A program made the position numbers and the translations under genes. A stretch of DNA of 64,000 bases from Marchantia polymorpha subsp. ruderalis (Eukaryota > Streptophyta > Marchantiopsida > Marchantiales > Marchantiaceae), in contig AP031356.1 in assembly GCA_037833965.1 (NCBI GenBank), positions 22,900,501-22,964,500 of the forward strand. The letters are read 5' to 3'. Of the stretch, positions 38,259 through 49,629 are shown piece after piece. Position 1 is the stretch's first letter. Each line of letters starts with the position of its first letter. The notes beneath the pieces are model-generated. The model was not told the origin of the DNA. It ran no database searches and saw nothing but the letters and a program-made list of their open reading frames with translations.

Positions 38259-39964
38259 ACGCTGCACTGTGCGACCTCCGAGTGCGCTCCGAGTGGACAC
38301 TTGCAGTATTTCTGGGAGTGACAGTCGCCTGAGAATTCAAACTCATCAATAGTCTGTTAAAACGTGACACTTTGTACCCTGTGTGTTCCTCTGTCCCTGT
38401 GGGTTCGACCTTTCTACCACTATATTGCAGTTTTAGCCTTTAGTGGGTTATTACAGGAAGGCCAACTGAACGGCGCGTTGAACCGGATAGCAGGCCGGAA
38501 GCAGAAGAGAGTTTGGCTGACGAGCCAACAATCCTCAGAGGGTCGTCTTCGGCGGAAGGCACTTCTGGAAGAACGCCACCAACAAGCAGGCCAAGTGGAG
38601 TCAAGACGCGCAGGGTGTATCCGACTCCCAGTCGGACAACTGCTGGTCGGCCGACTGCGAGTCGGACAACAGAGAGTCAGCCGGATTCGCCGACTGCGAG
38701 ACGGATGGGGCCAACGACCAGTGTGCGGACGCCTTCGGCGGACGCACCTTCAGCAAGGACACCTTCCGCGCAGATTGCGCCGGAAGGACAGGCAGCAGAA
38801 GCGGGCGGTGCAAGAGTGACAAAAGTCACTGCGGCGTCGACCCCTTCACAAACCGAAGATCGAGCCGGAACAAGGGCTCAAGCAGTGGGATCTCCCACTG
38901 CCCTGGATATTTTAGCAGGCAGTGGAGCAGCAGTCGCAGCGGAAGCTGCTGCGCGCCACAGTTCCAGGGAGTCGCCAAGGGATTCGGTGGCGACTGAAAT
39001 CCTCGAGACTGAGGATGAGACGAGCTCGGAAGAGCAAGAAGCGGATTCGGTGCAGAAAACGCCAACAGGGGTGCTGTGCGAACAGATAGTTCCACTCCTG
39101 CGATATCTGGATCGCAAGACATCCAAATACGCAAGTGCTTTAAAACCGCAGTCTTATGTGGAGACTATCAGGAGAAGGACGAGGAGCAAGGTGGCAAAGT
39201 GGGCCTCTAGGTGCGGAGTATATGTGGATAGGAACTCCGCCCTCCGACAACACCTGGCGGTCACACAGAAGCTATACCAAGCCTTGCAGCAGCAGAGGGA
39301 GGAGGCGGCGACGAAAAGTCAGGCGGATGCCGAGCTAATACGGGCAAAGATCGAGTCGGAATTGCAGGAGGAGCGGAGACAGAACAAAGTCCTAGCAGCC
39401 GAGCTTGCGCGCCAGACGCGCGCCTTAGAAGAAAGTCAAAGAGCCCGCAAGGAGGATGAGGAGTTGCTGTGCAACTTGCAATCCGAGTGTTCGGATTTGA
39501 GGGCACAACGTGCGGGATTAGAAATGCAGCTGGCCGAGGTGGAGAGCAGCTGCAGGGCGCGAGGAGAGTTGGCGGCAAAGGTGACTCGTTGTCTAAAAGG
39601 ATACACCCATTGGGAGGTGGCAGCTCAAGAGAGGATCACACTCAGGGAGTTCGAGCTTCGGGCGGCGGCATTGACGGAAGGTGACAGTCGGAGTCGGCGG
39701 CGAGTGGCGAGAAAATTAGAAACCTTCTTGTCGGGTGCGCGCGACACTATGGCGCACTTGCAGTCGGAAGTCACCACAGCGCTCCGACGCCTGGGGTTAC
39801 GCAGCCGGTCGGAAGACTGGCAAGGTAGAGATAGTAAGCGGAGCAGTCCGGCGCGCAGGAGGCGCAGCACCGGATCTGCTGAGTGCAGTAGAGTAGTTTG
39901 GTTTCGCGCAGATACTGCGAGTGGTAGATAGGATAGCGTAGTGCTAGTTAGGATCTTTTGAGAG

Positions 39965-39993
39965 TATAAAGTAGATCAAGGCGTTTTGCCTTG
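39965..39993 (+). promoter_or_regulatory. TATA box and conserved hairpin, element A 3' LTR
   Basis: TATAAAG at 39,965 and the CAAGGC-GTTTT-GCCTTG hairpin at 39,977-39,993 are identical to the 5' LTR. Confidence 0.75.
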
Positions 39994-40890
39994 GGACTCT
40001 TCCAGTTTCGGAAGTGCAGATCAGGAACTCACTTTCTTGACGTGTTTGTGCATTTTGGTCCTGGCACCACGTAGAGAAGCTGCAGCATAGCGAAGTTACC
40101 GTATGTTGTAGTTGAAGGCCTTCGGCTGAATGTTCAGAGCTAGCACCCGGTTGGAGACTTGAGTAGTGCGGATCTGCACCTGCGGGTGATTTCTGATGCT
40201 CAGAGCCGGCTGCGAGTTAGATACTTGAACAGTTCCCCCTTACTCCTTCGAGTGACATATCCTGATTGTACTCCTACGGGAAGTTTCCCCTGAATGCCAA
40301 TGTGAAGTTTCATTACTTCGTGTAAACCTTGGTTTGTAATTCAGGTTGTGTGTGTGTTACTGGATCGTGTTTTCAGTAAGTTCTCAGTCGGGTCTGCACT
40401 CCCTGCGTTTGATGTGATAGTCGAGGGTGACGTCCACGGCGTATGTAGAGGCTTCGTTCCGAAGTGGGAAGTCCAGTCCGGGTACCCCCGCTAGTTCCTG
40501 GCGGAAGGGCAGTAAAAGCCGGAGTGGGAGGCACTACCTGCAGAACCTCTGAGTGAACTTGTGAGACACTTTCCTCCTGAAATCCGAAGCGGAGGTCCTG
40601 ACCGACCTCCGAGTTGTGCTTTTTGCCAGTTTCAGGTGTGTGTGTGTGTGTGTGTTGAGTGACCACGCTGTACCGTGCATCCTCCGAGCATCCTCCGAGT
40701 TGAGATCCTCCTCCGAGTCGAGCCTCCGAGTCGAGCACTGCAGTATTTCTGGGAGTGACAGTCGCCTAGAATTCAAACTCTACAAAAGTCTGTTAAACGT
40801 GACACTTTTACTCTATGTGTTGCCTCTGTCCCTGTGGGTTCGATCTTTTTACCACCATACTGCAGTTTTAGCCTTTGGTGGGTTATTACA

Positions 40891-40895
40891 CTGTT
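40891..40895. repeat. Target-site duplication of element A, right (CTGTT)
   Basis: Matches 19,938-19,942. Confidence 0.95.
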
Positions 40896-42614
40896 GCAAA
40901 CAGTTCAACTTTATTCCACCACTTGTTGGCAGCAACAGCCCATTTTACCGACCCTTTGTTTTCAAGTGTGTTCACACGGATCTTATATGAGGCGTCTGCC
41001 GTATAAAGTTCGTCTGCCGTATACTTCGCTCCCCACTCCAAGAGAAGATTTCGTTTTTTTGCATCCATCCTCTTGACTTCAACCTTCGCTCCCCACTTTT
41101 CAACTTCCTGTGATATATGTACAGACATAAAAAATGGATGTATGGGCTCTACGGAACCATACATCTCTGATTCATCAAGAGCTGACTTTGAAATCTCACC
41201 CTGAAAAAAATAACAAGCACAATACTCTTAGATCATATCCAAACTGTAATATCTGTAATTGTAACATAAACATTACAAATTGGAAAATCTTTACGTCAGA
41301 AGTAAGAATGTCTGACCTTTGTCCGAGCTGTCTCTTCATCTTCGATGACACCCAAGTCTGCCATGCGCTTCATTCGACCTCTCAAAACGGTTTCTCCAAG
41401 ATCACGTTTAGCTTTCCTGCCCGTTGGACTGTGGTACCCCACTTTTGGTAATTTTGAGGAAATTAAAACATTTTTGGAAAAAACTGTACCCTGGCAGCAT
41501 TGTAAATAGCCTTCGGTACATCAAAACAGAGTGAATCCGGAAGATCGCGGGGATTCTCGAGGGATCTTGTAGAATCTAGGATTTGGGGTGCAGCAGTAAG
41601 GATGGGCACCACCCTCCCTGCGAGCTCTGCAGTTAGGATCCCTGCGACGCAAGGCGCAAAACCCGCCTTCGGAGGTTGCGTCCGCGGTGGTAGGGAAATC
41701 CTTCATAATTAGGTCAACCCTCGGGCGCCTTGACCGAGTTAGGGTCTCGTTGGAAAGAGCTCGACGCACTGATTCCAACGAGTCCAAGAACGCTTGGAAC
41801 GGATGAGGACTTAGGGAGTTATCACTATTGGAAGATACGTAGACGTTCGCCTTCGGCGGAAGGAGTTCGCCACCAGCGGGAATTCCGCCTACGCGGAAGA
41901 GGGATCAAGTTTTGTCCTATGCGCGGACGAAGGAAGTTCGCCTGTGCACAGGCGCTTCGGCGTCGGCGGAAAATCCGCCTTGGGCCCTAGAAATGCGCCT
42001 TGTGAGGTAGAAAGTGTACGGCGCCTTCTGCGCCAGCGCGGCGCCGCGGACGAGCAAGGAGCCGCCAGAGTAATCAAATCCGTACGGACCATGCGGACGG
42101 GACGGGTGGATGCGCTCTTGGACGGACGGAGTTGCGGCGGCGGAAGCGCCGACGAAGAGACAAGGAACGGATAGTCTGGACGGAGACTGCTGACCACGGT
42201 CAACGCCTTCCGCGCCAGCGCGACGCCGCGGACGGAATTCGCCTGCGCACAGGCGAGCGCCTGTGCACAGGAGGATGAAGTTCCGCGCCGGCGGAGAATC
42301 CGCCGAGGAGTCTGCCTGCGCACAGGCAGGAGTTGAACTTTTGTCCGACATGCGGACACACGCGTCGAGGCAGAAGGGGATTGGCCGAGGGGCGGTACGA
42401 ACAAGTGTACCGCGCAAGGCGGAAAACTCGCCTTCGGCGCTGCGCTCCCATGTCTGCGGGGTAATACGCTCGCGGAGTTCAAATCCGCCAATTCGAGCGT
42501 GAGAGTTTAATCGGCGACGGCGGAGCGTGAAGCCGCGCGTGAGAGCGGAGACCGTTCCAGCGTAGAGCCGGCGCGGCCATCAAGTGAGACGTCCTCCACG
42601 AGCAAGAGCCGACC

Positions 42615-45600
42615 ATGACCTTCGACCGGGCGGCGGAGAGCGTTCCATTCTTGAATTCGCGATTCCAATCTCTTGTGCGCGCTGCGCGCGTCCATCTGCT
42701 GGCTGCTAAACATTCTCGACGTCGCCGCACGGGGGATTTCTTGGTGATTGAGGGAGAAGTGAGTGCGCGTGATTTGGAATTTAGGGCGATTAGAGTTTGC
42801 CGAGAGAGAAAGGAGCTCGAGCGGTGCGGAAGTAGAATGAGCGGGCGAGCGAACTCCAGGAACGCAATGACGAGACCGGGCAGATTGCGGATGGTGCCGC
42901 TTCGCCTACCACAGAACGGGCTGCGCGCTTTCGAGGAGCGCTTAATAGCAAGAAAGCTCGATTTCTTGCTATGGGGATGGAACTACATCTGTGCGAACAT
43001 GGTGCGCGAGTGGCTAGAGCCACAGGGACCACCCTCGCGCGGATTGCGTCCGCATGTTGATCGGTGGACAGTCCAAGATTGGGCGCAGGCATTGGGAAGA
43101 TGTGCCGGCATGCCAGGGTATCTCCTCTTCGACAGTGAGAGCATCAAGGTGACCAAGCAGGAAGAGGCGCAATTTGTGGAGCTGTTCAAGACCGGGAGGT
43201 CTACCAAGAATGGGTACAGGACCCGTGATTACAAGGATCGATTTCGCCGGACTTTGTCCGCGGCGCTGATGCAATTACTGCAGCCACACCGCGCCTGCTA
43301 CATCACATTGTGGCAGGTCTCTTTTGTGGAGTGCGTCATCGAGGGAACTCCAATTCACTGGGCGAGCATCCTGCACAGGGTGATGCGACAGCACGCTTTT
43401 GAGGAGAAGGGGGGAACTCTAAACCATCTCTCTCCTTTCCTCATCAATTTTTATCGACAGCGGAATTGTTTGACAGCGGCGGAGCTTGAGCATTTTCCGC
43501 CGTTGTCCGTCGACCATCCCGGGAAGTATGTGCGGGAGAATGAGGTCGACACTGATGCAGAGGAGTCACCGACTTCTACCCCATCAAGGCGGAGGGACGA
43601 AGGGAGAAACACTCCTGCAGCACGAGTGCCGCGGAAGCGGCGATGGAGAGAAGAGTCCGAAGAGGAGCAGCATCAAGAACCCTCTGCTCCCATTCGACCG
43701 CGGCCGTTGTACGAGTCATACAGCCGGCCGAAGCAGAAGGCACGCAGACTGGTGTTACCAGCCAACAGTGCGGACACGGCGACGATTGCGACGGAGAAAG
43801 GAAGTGCGTCGCCAGAGAAGCATGAGGAAGCGCGGACGACCGCAGGAGCAACGGACCACGCTGCAGCCTCGACGGGCGTGAGGCCGCCTACGGGCCAAGG
43901 GCCTCCGGAGTTACCACGTGCGTTGCGGACAGGTGTTCCGTTTGCGCACAGACGAGACTCCGCGGACGGACGAGCCTCCGCGGACAGACGATCACAAGTG
44001 GACGTAGATCTACGCTTACGCGTGGGAAGGAGCAGTCCGCCTGTGCACAGGCGCTCGCCTGTGCACAGGTCGCCTGTGCACAGGTCACCTCCACACGTGC
44101 CGCCTGTGCACAGGCAGGAATCACCCCCGTTCCAACGTAGGAAGGGGAAGGAGCCGGCGGAAGAGCCGCCTACGAGACACCGGCCCTCGGGGCCAGACCC
44201 TCCGGCGCACCACGCGCCGCAATTTGCGCCTTCGGCGCCAGGGCCTTCGAGCCGAGGAGATACGAGCAAGGAGTGTGCGGAGGCCACACTATCGGCGGGT
44301 AATCCGCCGGTAGATGCGCCTTCGGCGGTAGGGCCTAAGGGCCAAGGGACATCGGGCGAGCGGCCCCCGGCCATGTCGCCTTTGGCGATGGACGTCCGCG
44401 GCGCTGCGCCTGCGGCGGACAAGGCGCCGGCATTTGCGCCTGCGCACAGGCCAAGCACAGCCCCCGCGGACCGATCAAGGGAGCAGCAACAGACGGAGGA
44501 GCGGAGTGACTGTCCGCGGGATGAAATTTCGATGCGCAATGCGCAATCAAACCCCGCGCAGCCACCCTCCGCTCGATCGCCTTCGGCGGCGGGCGTCGGA
44601 GGCAGAGAGGACACGGTAGACGACCAACAAGCGAGCGGCGGGGATGCCGCACGGGCACATTCACCTACCGCCTTAGACATTTTGGCGAAGAGCAGCGCGG
44701 CTGCAGCCGTGCCTTCGTAGGCAGCACACGTTGACGACGTGCAGCCCCACTCGGGTCAGTCGCCGACGCAATCAATGGCGACTGAAATTCTCCACTCGGA
44801 TGATGACGACGGAGGCTCCACCGAAGAAATGTCAGGAGCAGAGGACACCGAGGAGGAGGAGGAGGAAACTGTTGGAGCGCCGGCGGCGGCGCTCTCTGAG
44901 CAGGTGATTCCGTTGCTGAGGTACTTGGATCGCAAAGTCGATAAATACGCCGACCCACTTCAGCCGGGATCTTACATCGAGTTAGTGCGCAGGCGGACTC
45001 GCACTAAAGTCCACACCAGCAAGCTATTAGCTAGAGTGGACCAGGAGTTGAGGGAATTGAAGGAGAAGCATGAATGCTTGTGGGGTCAGTATAAACTTAA
45101 TCAGAAATTCTACAAGTACTCCGAGAAGGTGAGGGATGGGAAACTGGAAGAGCTCACCAAGGAGCAGGTGAAGGTCACAGAAGCACTAATTTCTGAGCAG
45201 GCCCAGAATCGGATTTTGTCAGAGGAGCTCGTGCGACAGACGCGGTTGTTGGAACAATGTCAGCTCGCACGGCAGGCGGATGAGGAGGTAATCCGCAGGC
45301 TACAGTCAGAGTGTGGCGAATTGAGAGCGCAACGTGCTGAGGCCGAATCGCAATTAGTGATAGTTGAAGAGGATCGCAGGAAGGAGGCAGATCGCACAAA
45401 GGTGGAGACGGCGAGGCGTGTCACCCACTGTCTCAAGGGCTACGCCCACTGGGAAGTGAAGGCGCAGGAGAAACTCACACTGCGTGAGTTTGAACTTCGC
45501 GCAGCCGGGTTGTTGTCAGGCGACAGTAGGAGTCGGCGGAAGGTAGCAAAGAAGCTCGATGCTTTTCTGTCGAAGGCGCAGGATACCATGTCCGCCCTCG

Positions 45601-45755
45601 AAGTGGAGGTGTCCGCGGCGTTGCAGCGATTGGGACTGCGCAGTCGAGCGGAAGACTGGCATGGTAGGGAGTTAGTGCGCGGTAGTCCGCCGCGCAGGAG
45701 ACGTAGCACAGGTTCCGCGGAGTGTAGTGTAGCGTGGTCCCGTGCAGGCGTGTAG
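42615..45755 (+). pseudogene. LTR (U3)-encoded protein of solo LTR B2, one nonsense codon
   Basis: It is homologous to the B1 ORF end to end. A single TAG at 44,718-44,720 stands where B1 has CAG; the frame continues unchanged to 45,755. The upstream part (701 codons) holds the N-domain and variable region; the downstream part (about 338 codons) holds the acidic patch, EQVIPLLRYLDRK, coiled coil and basic tail. Apart from that codon there is no frame disruption in about 3.1 kb, although many substitutions separate it from B1. This is what one expects if the ORF was maintained until recently. It could also make an N-terminal fragment. Confidence 0.85.
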
Positions 45756-45791
45756 CATAGTGCAGTGTAGTGCTAGTTAGGATTTAGAAGG

Positions 45792-45820
45792 TATAAAATA
45801 GTTCCAGGCGTTTTGCCTGG
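45792..45820 (+). promoter_or_regulatory. TATA box and conserved hairpin, solo LTR B2
   Basis: TATAAAATA begins at 45,792 and CCAGGC-GTTTT-GCCTGG occupies 45,804-45,820. Confidence 0.75.
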
Positions 45821-47777
45821 GGTTCTTTCCCATCAGAAGTATAGATCAGGAACCCATTTCCTTTGCGTGTTTGTGTCCTTGAGTTCTGTCACCACGCACG
45901 AGGAGTTACAACTTAGCGTTCCGCATTTTGTAGCTGAAGGCCTTCGGCCGAATGTTCAGAGCTAGTCCATTGGTTAGAGACTTGAGTAGTTCGGATCTGC
46001 ACCTGCGGGTGACTGCCGATGCTCAGAGCCAGTGACTAGTTAGATACTTGAACAGTTTCGCCCCTACACCTTCGAGTGTTTCTTTCTGATTGTACTCCCT
46101 TGGGATTTTTCCCCTGAATGCCAAAGTGAAGTTTTGCTACTTCGTGTAAGCCTTGGTTGTAAATTCAGGTTACGCTGCAGCAGGTGCCTTGAGGGTAACC
46201 CCTGTAGTACTTCTGGGAATGACAAGTGCCTGAGAATTCAAACTCTTCAATAGACTGTTGTTGTGTTACTGGACTGTTTCACAGTGAGTCCTTCAGTGCG
46301 GACCTGTGTTCTCTGCGCGTTTTGTGAGTTGAGAGTGTTGTTCACCGCGTAGGAGTGACTTCGATCCGAAGTAGGTAGTCCAAACCGGGTTTCCTACACT
46401 AGCAGCAAGCTAGTGGAAGCGTTGTAAAAGCCGGAGTTGGAAGCCACTGCCCGCAGCTTCGCTGAGTGTGCTCGCGAGAGACTTTTCCCCCCTGAAATCT
46501 TGAGTAGAGGTCCTAACGGATCTCTGGGTTGTGTTTCTGTAGTTTCAGGTGTGTGTGTGTGTGTGTACGCTGCACTGTGCGACCTCCGAGTGCGCTCCGA
46601 GTGGACACTTGCAGTATTTTTGGGAGTGACAGTTGCCTGAGAATTCAAACTCCTCAATAGTCTGTTAAACGTGACACTTTGTACCCTGTGTGTTCCTCTG
46701 TCCCTGTGGGTTCGACCTTTCTACCACTATATTGCAGTTTTAGCCTTTAGTGGGTTATTACATGGACAATAGAGATAATCCAGAAATTTCAAGATTATTC
46801 GTTCATTACATTCCAAAGATAGATTCCAGTTGGATTGTTCAATCCAACTGTACTTACCACAGAATACTATCCATTCTTTTGCCTCAGCTTTCAAATTGCT
46901 GCAACTGTCATCTGCACTCAAGATTGCCACAAGATCTTCCATGGCTTCAACTTCGTCAATGTCAATCTCTGACTTCTTCATACCTCGCCGTTGATTGCTA
47001 TTTCTGTTTTTGGCCTGCTCTCCCTTCACCCACTCTTGAATAGAATCTACGAACTGTGCCTTTCTCCTACAGGGATCCAGTAGTTCGTCAAGATGATCAA
47101 AGACAAAATTTGAAAACTCTGGAATTCTCAACATGTTCCAACCTGGAAGGAAATTCTTGCATACGAGTCTCATGGCCCTCAAAATCACTGGAGGTTCCTC
47201 CAATTCTCCTATATCCTCTCCCGTCATTAGAGAATATATCTTTTGGTCGAAATACCCCTTAATAATCTAGACACACAACTCAAAATGTCAATTCTGCAAC
47301 ATATATACGGTTATTGCAATCTGAACATAATAAATCTCAAATTATTTGTGGAAGTCTACTTGAATTCAATTTGAAATAAACAATGCAAATAGAAAAAAAA
47401 AACTTGCCAAAAAAAGAATTGCATACCTCGCCTCGAAAGAAGTCCAACTTATCTTGCTTGTGCTTGATCCAACATTGACAGAAATTACCAAAATGCTTGT
47501 CACAAGAGTCAATCAACTCTTTCTTGTCAGCCTTCCTGGAAACTCCAGTCGTCTTTGGTCCAGGTGGAAGCTTCTGGGTAATTTGGAGATGACAGTCCAC
47601 ATGGTCTTTCCTCCAATGCTTTTCGATATAATTTTTTTGGGAAAATGTTCCTGGGAAAGGACAACCTTGCAGTAGGCATTTCCAGTTATGTCTACCGCCC
47701 TTGGTGACGTGTGGCACCTTCGCATAATGCCTATCCAATATCGCCTCTTCCAGTTCGCCCCCAAATACTTCCGCCAT

Positions 47778-49600
47778 GACCGCTCACTACACCACTGGCT
47801 CGCAACAAGAGTCTTGTGTCAAGGTTCAACCTACCAATACGAATAAGCATTAAATTCAGTCAACAAATTCCTGAAGATACTGAATGAAGTTCCACCCAAA
47901 CTGTGCTCTTGGTGTTGTGCCATAATTACTGAATAAAAATCTACATGTTCCTACTAAGGGCGGCCTTCCAATTATCTGATGTCAAAGAACATAGAGCAAA
48001 TCACAAGAGATACAAATTGTATGTACCTTGCTACAAATTAGGTGGATGTCCATGAACACATGATTAAAATGAGGTTTGATCTTGAGTCGGAGAATCTTAC
48101 TTTGGCATTTTCCAGAAGAAACATGGTGTTTTGCATGTGGTCGTAGTCCTCCAGTCGCCATTTTGCTTCCTTCATCCATTCAGATCGCCAAAATTGAACC
48201 TCCTCTTGGCTCTGCTGCTCAGGACATAAGTACACCAAGTAAGTACAGTAACAATACAGTACAGTAAGTACACCAAGTAAGTAAGTACACCAGACATAAG
48301 TACTCGTCTCATGCGCCTGCATTTCCCTGTATATTCAGTTTGAACTCTCTAGTAGAATCCAACACAATACTTTGCAGTTCTAACATGGGTTTCTTGTCAT
48401 GGTGAGGATCCACTCACAAGCTTGTAGCAGCTGGAGATATGGAAACGGTTAGGCTTATTATAAAATATATCCACATGAAATCACATTTTCCTAATGGCCT
48501 AGAACAAAGTCCATAAGATGAGATCACCTCCCTTCCAAACTTCTCAAGCTTCTGGCTGAAAGAAGCTCATGGCTGGAAGAGAAACATGAATCGTACCGCA
48601 TTTGCAAGACTGCGATGTATTGCTGTCACTGAAGCAGTTGCCGGTATAAGTGGATCTGAGAAGACAAAACTCGTTTTAAAACCTTTGTCTAAAACCTTTG
48701 TCTTACATAGTAGTTAACTTACAAGGGCAAAGTTTGCAATAGACGCACTTAGAAGGACAATACTATTGTAATCAGATCTATAATTCACTTAGTCTATTGT
48801 GCCGGAATTATTTAGAGTGGGTGGAGTAGTTCCGTTCAGGCAATTATTGTCGAGCTTTCTGTTGGCAGAGCACACAAACGCAAATTAGCACGCGACTTTA
48901 TCCATATGCAGGAATCTGTATCCAGTAGATTCGGGCATGAGTTCGAGTTCACTCTATCTCTAAAAATTTGTTCTGAAGATTAGCCAGTCTTGGTCTTGTA
49001 GTCCTTGTTTTCCCTTTCCTGCGTTCAAATTCTGTTTTAAGTCTCTGATAACAACTCTTTTATAATTAGAAAATAATTATTTGAAAGGATCCAAATAGGT
49101 CACTTCGAGATATGTCTCTACTGCAGCAGAAATCTGTTAAACTTGCCATAACTTGCCTACACTCAATTTAACCTTCAGGTTGATTCTAAGCAATCCTCTT
49201 CAGGTCACAACTTTCAGTGTAGCACTCATTACCTTGAATGCTCTTCAAGCTCCAACTCAAATTTAACTAGATTGCTATCCCCACCCCGACATCTCAGTAA
49301 TCCAACAGCCCCAAATGTGTGAACAAGTACTTGAAAGACTGATAAGTTGCAAGGAGTGCTCTCTTACCTAATTGTTTACTAACTGAACATCGACTTATAC
49401 TATCAGGCGGAACTTTGAGTCTGGACACACAAACCCTAAACAGTAATGGTTTGTGACTCGTTATCCACAAAGGAAACCTAGATCAAATTATTTATTACCA
49501 ACTATAATAAACCGTCAATCCAATTTACAATTTTCTGTTCTGATTTACTTCTATGGTCTGACTCTAAGAATAAATTACAACATAATCATCTATCTTAAAA
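47778..49600. other. Spacer with one possible minus-strand exon
   Basis: At about 48,226-48,102 (minus) an open stretch (SQEEVQFWRSEWMKEAKWRL onward) ends at a GTAAG donor. It might be an exon of an unidentified gene. Short TACAGTA/GTAAGTA repeats lie at about 48,236-48,300. The rest shows no supported gene. Confidence 0.35.
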
Positions 49601-49629
49601 GGATGGGAGAGAATCTCACAGTATAACCA

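Larger units (their letters stand above)
33030..38455 (+). mobile_element. Solo LTR B1 nested in the 3' LTR of element A
   Basis: It starts TGTGGTACCCCAC and ends GGGTTATTACA, with perfect target duplications GGAAG at 33,025-33,029 and 38,456-38,460. Deleting it restores the 5' LTR sequence of A exactly at this point. It contains no primer site, gag or pol, as expected after LTR-LTR recombination. Length 5,426 bp. R-U5 is clearly related to that of A, while U3 outside the ORF looks different. U3 is rich in CCTGTGCACAGG and CGCCTTCGGCG palindromes. Confidence 0.93.
31945..39931 (+). pseudogene. LTR (U3)-encoded protein of element A, 3' copy, interrupted
   Basis: The 5' part (31,945-33,029) reads to the B1 insertion and then ends on B1 DNA at 33,057. 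The 3' part resumes at 38,456-38,460 and runs open to 39,931. This copy has CAG where the 5' LTR has TAG, so it shows the natural C-terminus: a basic RRRRSTGSAEC tail followed by about 13 residues. Neither copy of the ORF in element A is intact: one has a nonsense codon, the other a 5.4-kb insertion. The frame is otherwise preserved on both sides. Confidence 0.85.
19943..40890 (+). mobile_element. Element A: full-length Ty3/gypsy retrotransposon with giant ORF-bearing LTRs
   Basis: Order: 5' LTR 19,943-24,810; tRNA-Asp primer site; gag-protease; reverse transcriptase-RNase H-integrase; polypurine tract; 3' LTR 30,588-40,890 interrupted by solo LTR B1. The LTRs begin TGTGGTAACACAC and end GGGTTATTACA. 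Removing B1 and its duplicated target makes the 3' LTR 4,872 bp against 4,868 bp; the 4-bp difference is two TG units in a microsatellite. By eye they differ at about 15 positions (about 0.3 percent), so insertion is recent. Integrase lacks a chromodomain and the primer is tRNA-Asp, pointing to the non-chromovirus (Athila/Tat-like) side of plant gypsy. Damage in gag-pro and in both LTR ORFs suggests this copy is not autonomous. Confidence 0.95.
30588..40890 (+). repeat. 3' LTR of element A, split by solo LTR B1
   Basis: Segments 30,588-33,029 and 38,461-40,890 join, after removing B1 and one GGAAG, into an LTR collinear with 19,943-24,810. CTGTT follows at 40,891-40,895. Confidence 0.95.
41430..46762 (+). 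mobile_element. Solo LTR B2
   Basis: It starts TGTGGTACCCCAC and ends GGGTTATTACA; target duplications TGGAC lie at 41,425-41,429 and 46,763-46,767. It is 5,333 bp and collinear with B1 with many substitutions and small indels, so it is an independent insertion of the same family. It sits at the 3' edge of an intron of the minus-strand zinc-finger gene, opposite in orientation to that gene. Confidence 0.93.
19195..47777 (-). pseudogene. Zinc-finger / Cys-rich protein gene split by LTR insertions
   Basis: Exons on the minus strand: 47,777-47,427 (ATG; C2H2-like finger WKCLLQGC..H....H at about residues 34-60); 47,257-46,858; about 41,418-41,317; 41,200-40,896 joined across the element-A insertion to 19,942-19,875; 19,776-19,717; 19,580-19,556; 19,520-19,476; 19,265-19,195 (stop). 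From 41,200 on, all splice phases agree. The junction peptide WWNKVELFATAMSLVK reads through the insertion point once one target-duplication copy is removed, which proves an exon was hit. The C-terminus is Cys-rich (CWCTC, then GCKCDDKSSCNPCNCK), suggesting metal or DNA binding. The join between the second and third exons is out of phase, so an indel or wrong splice choice is possible there. I do not recognise the family; it may be an accessory gene of the surrounding transposon. Confidence 0.65.
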
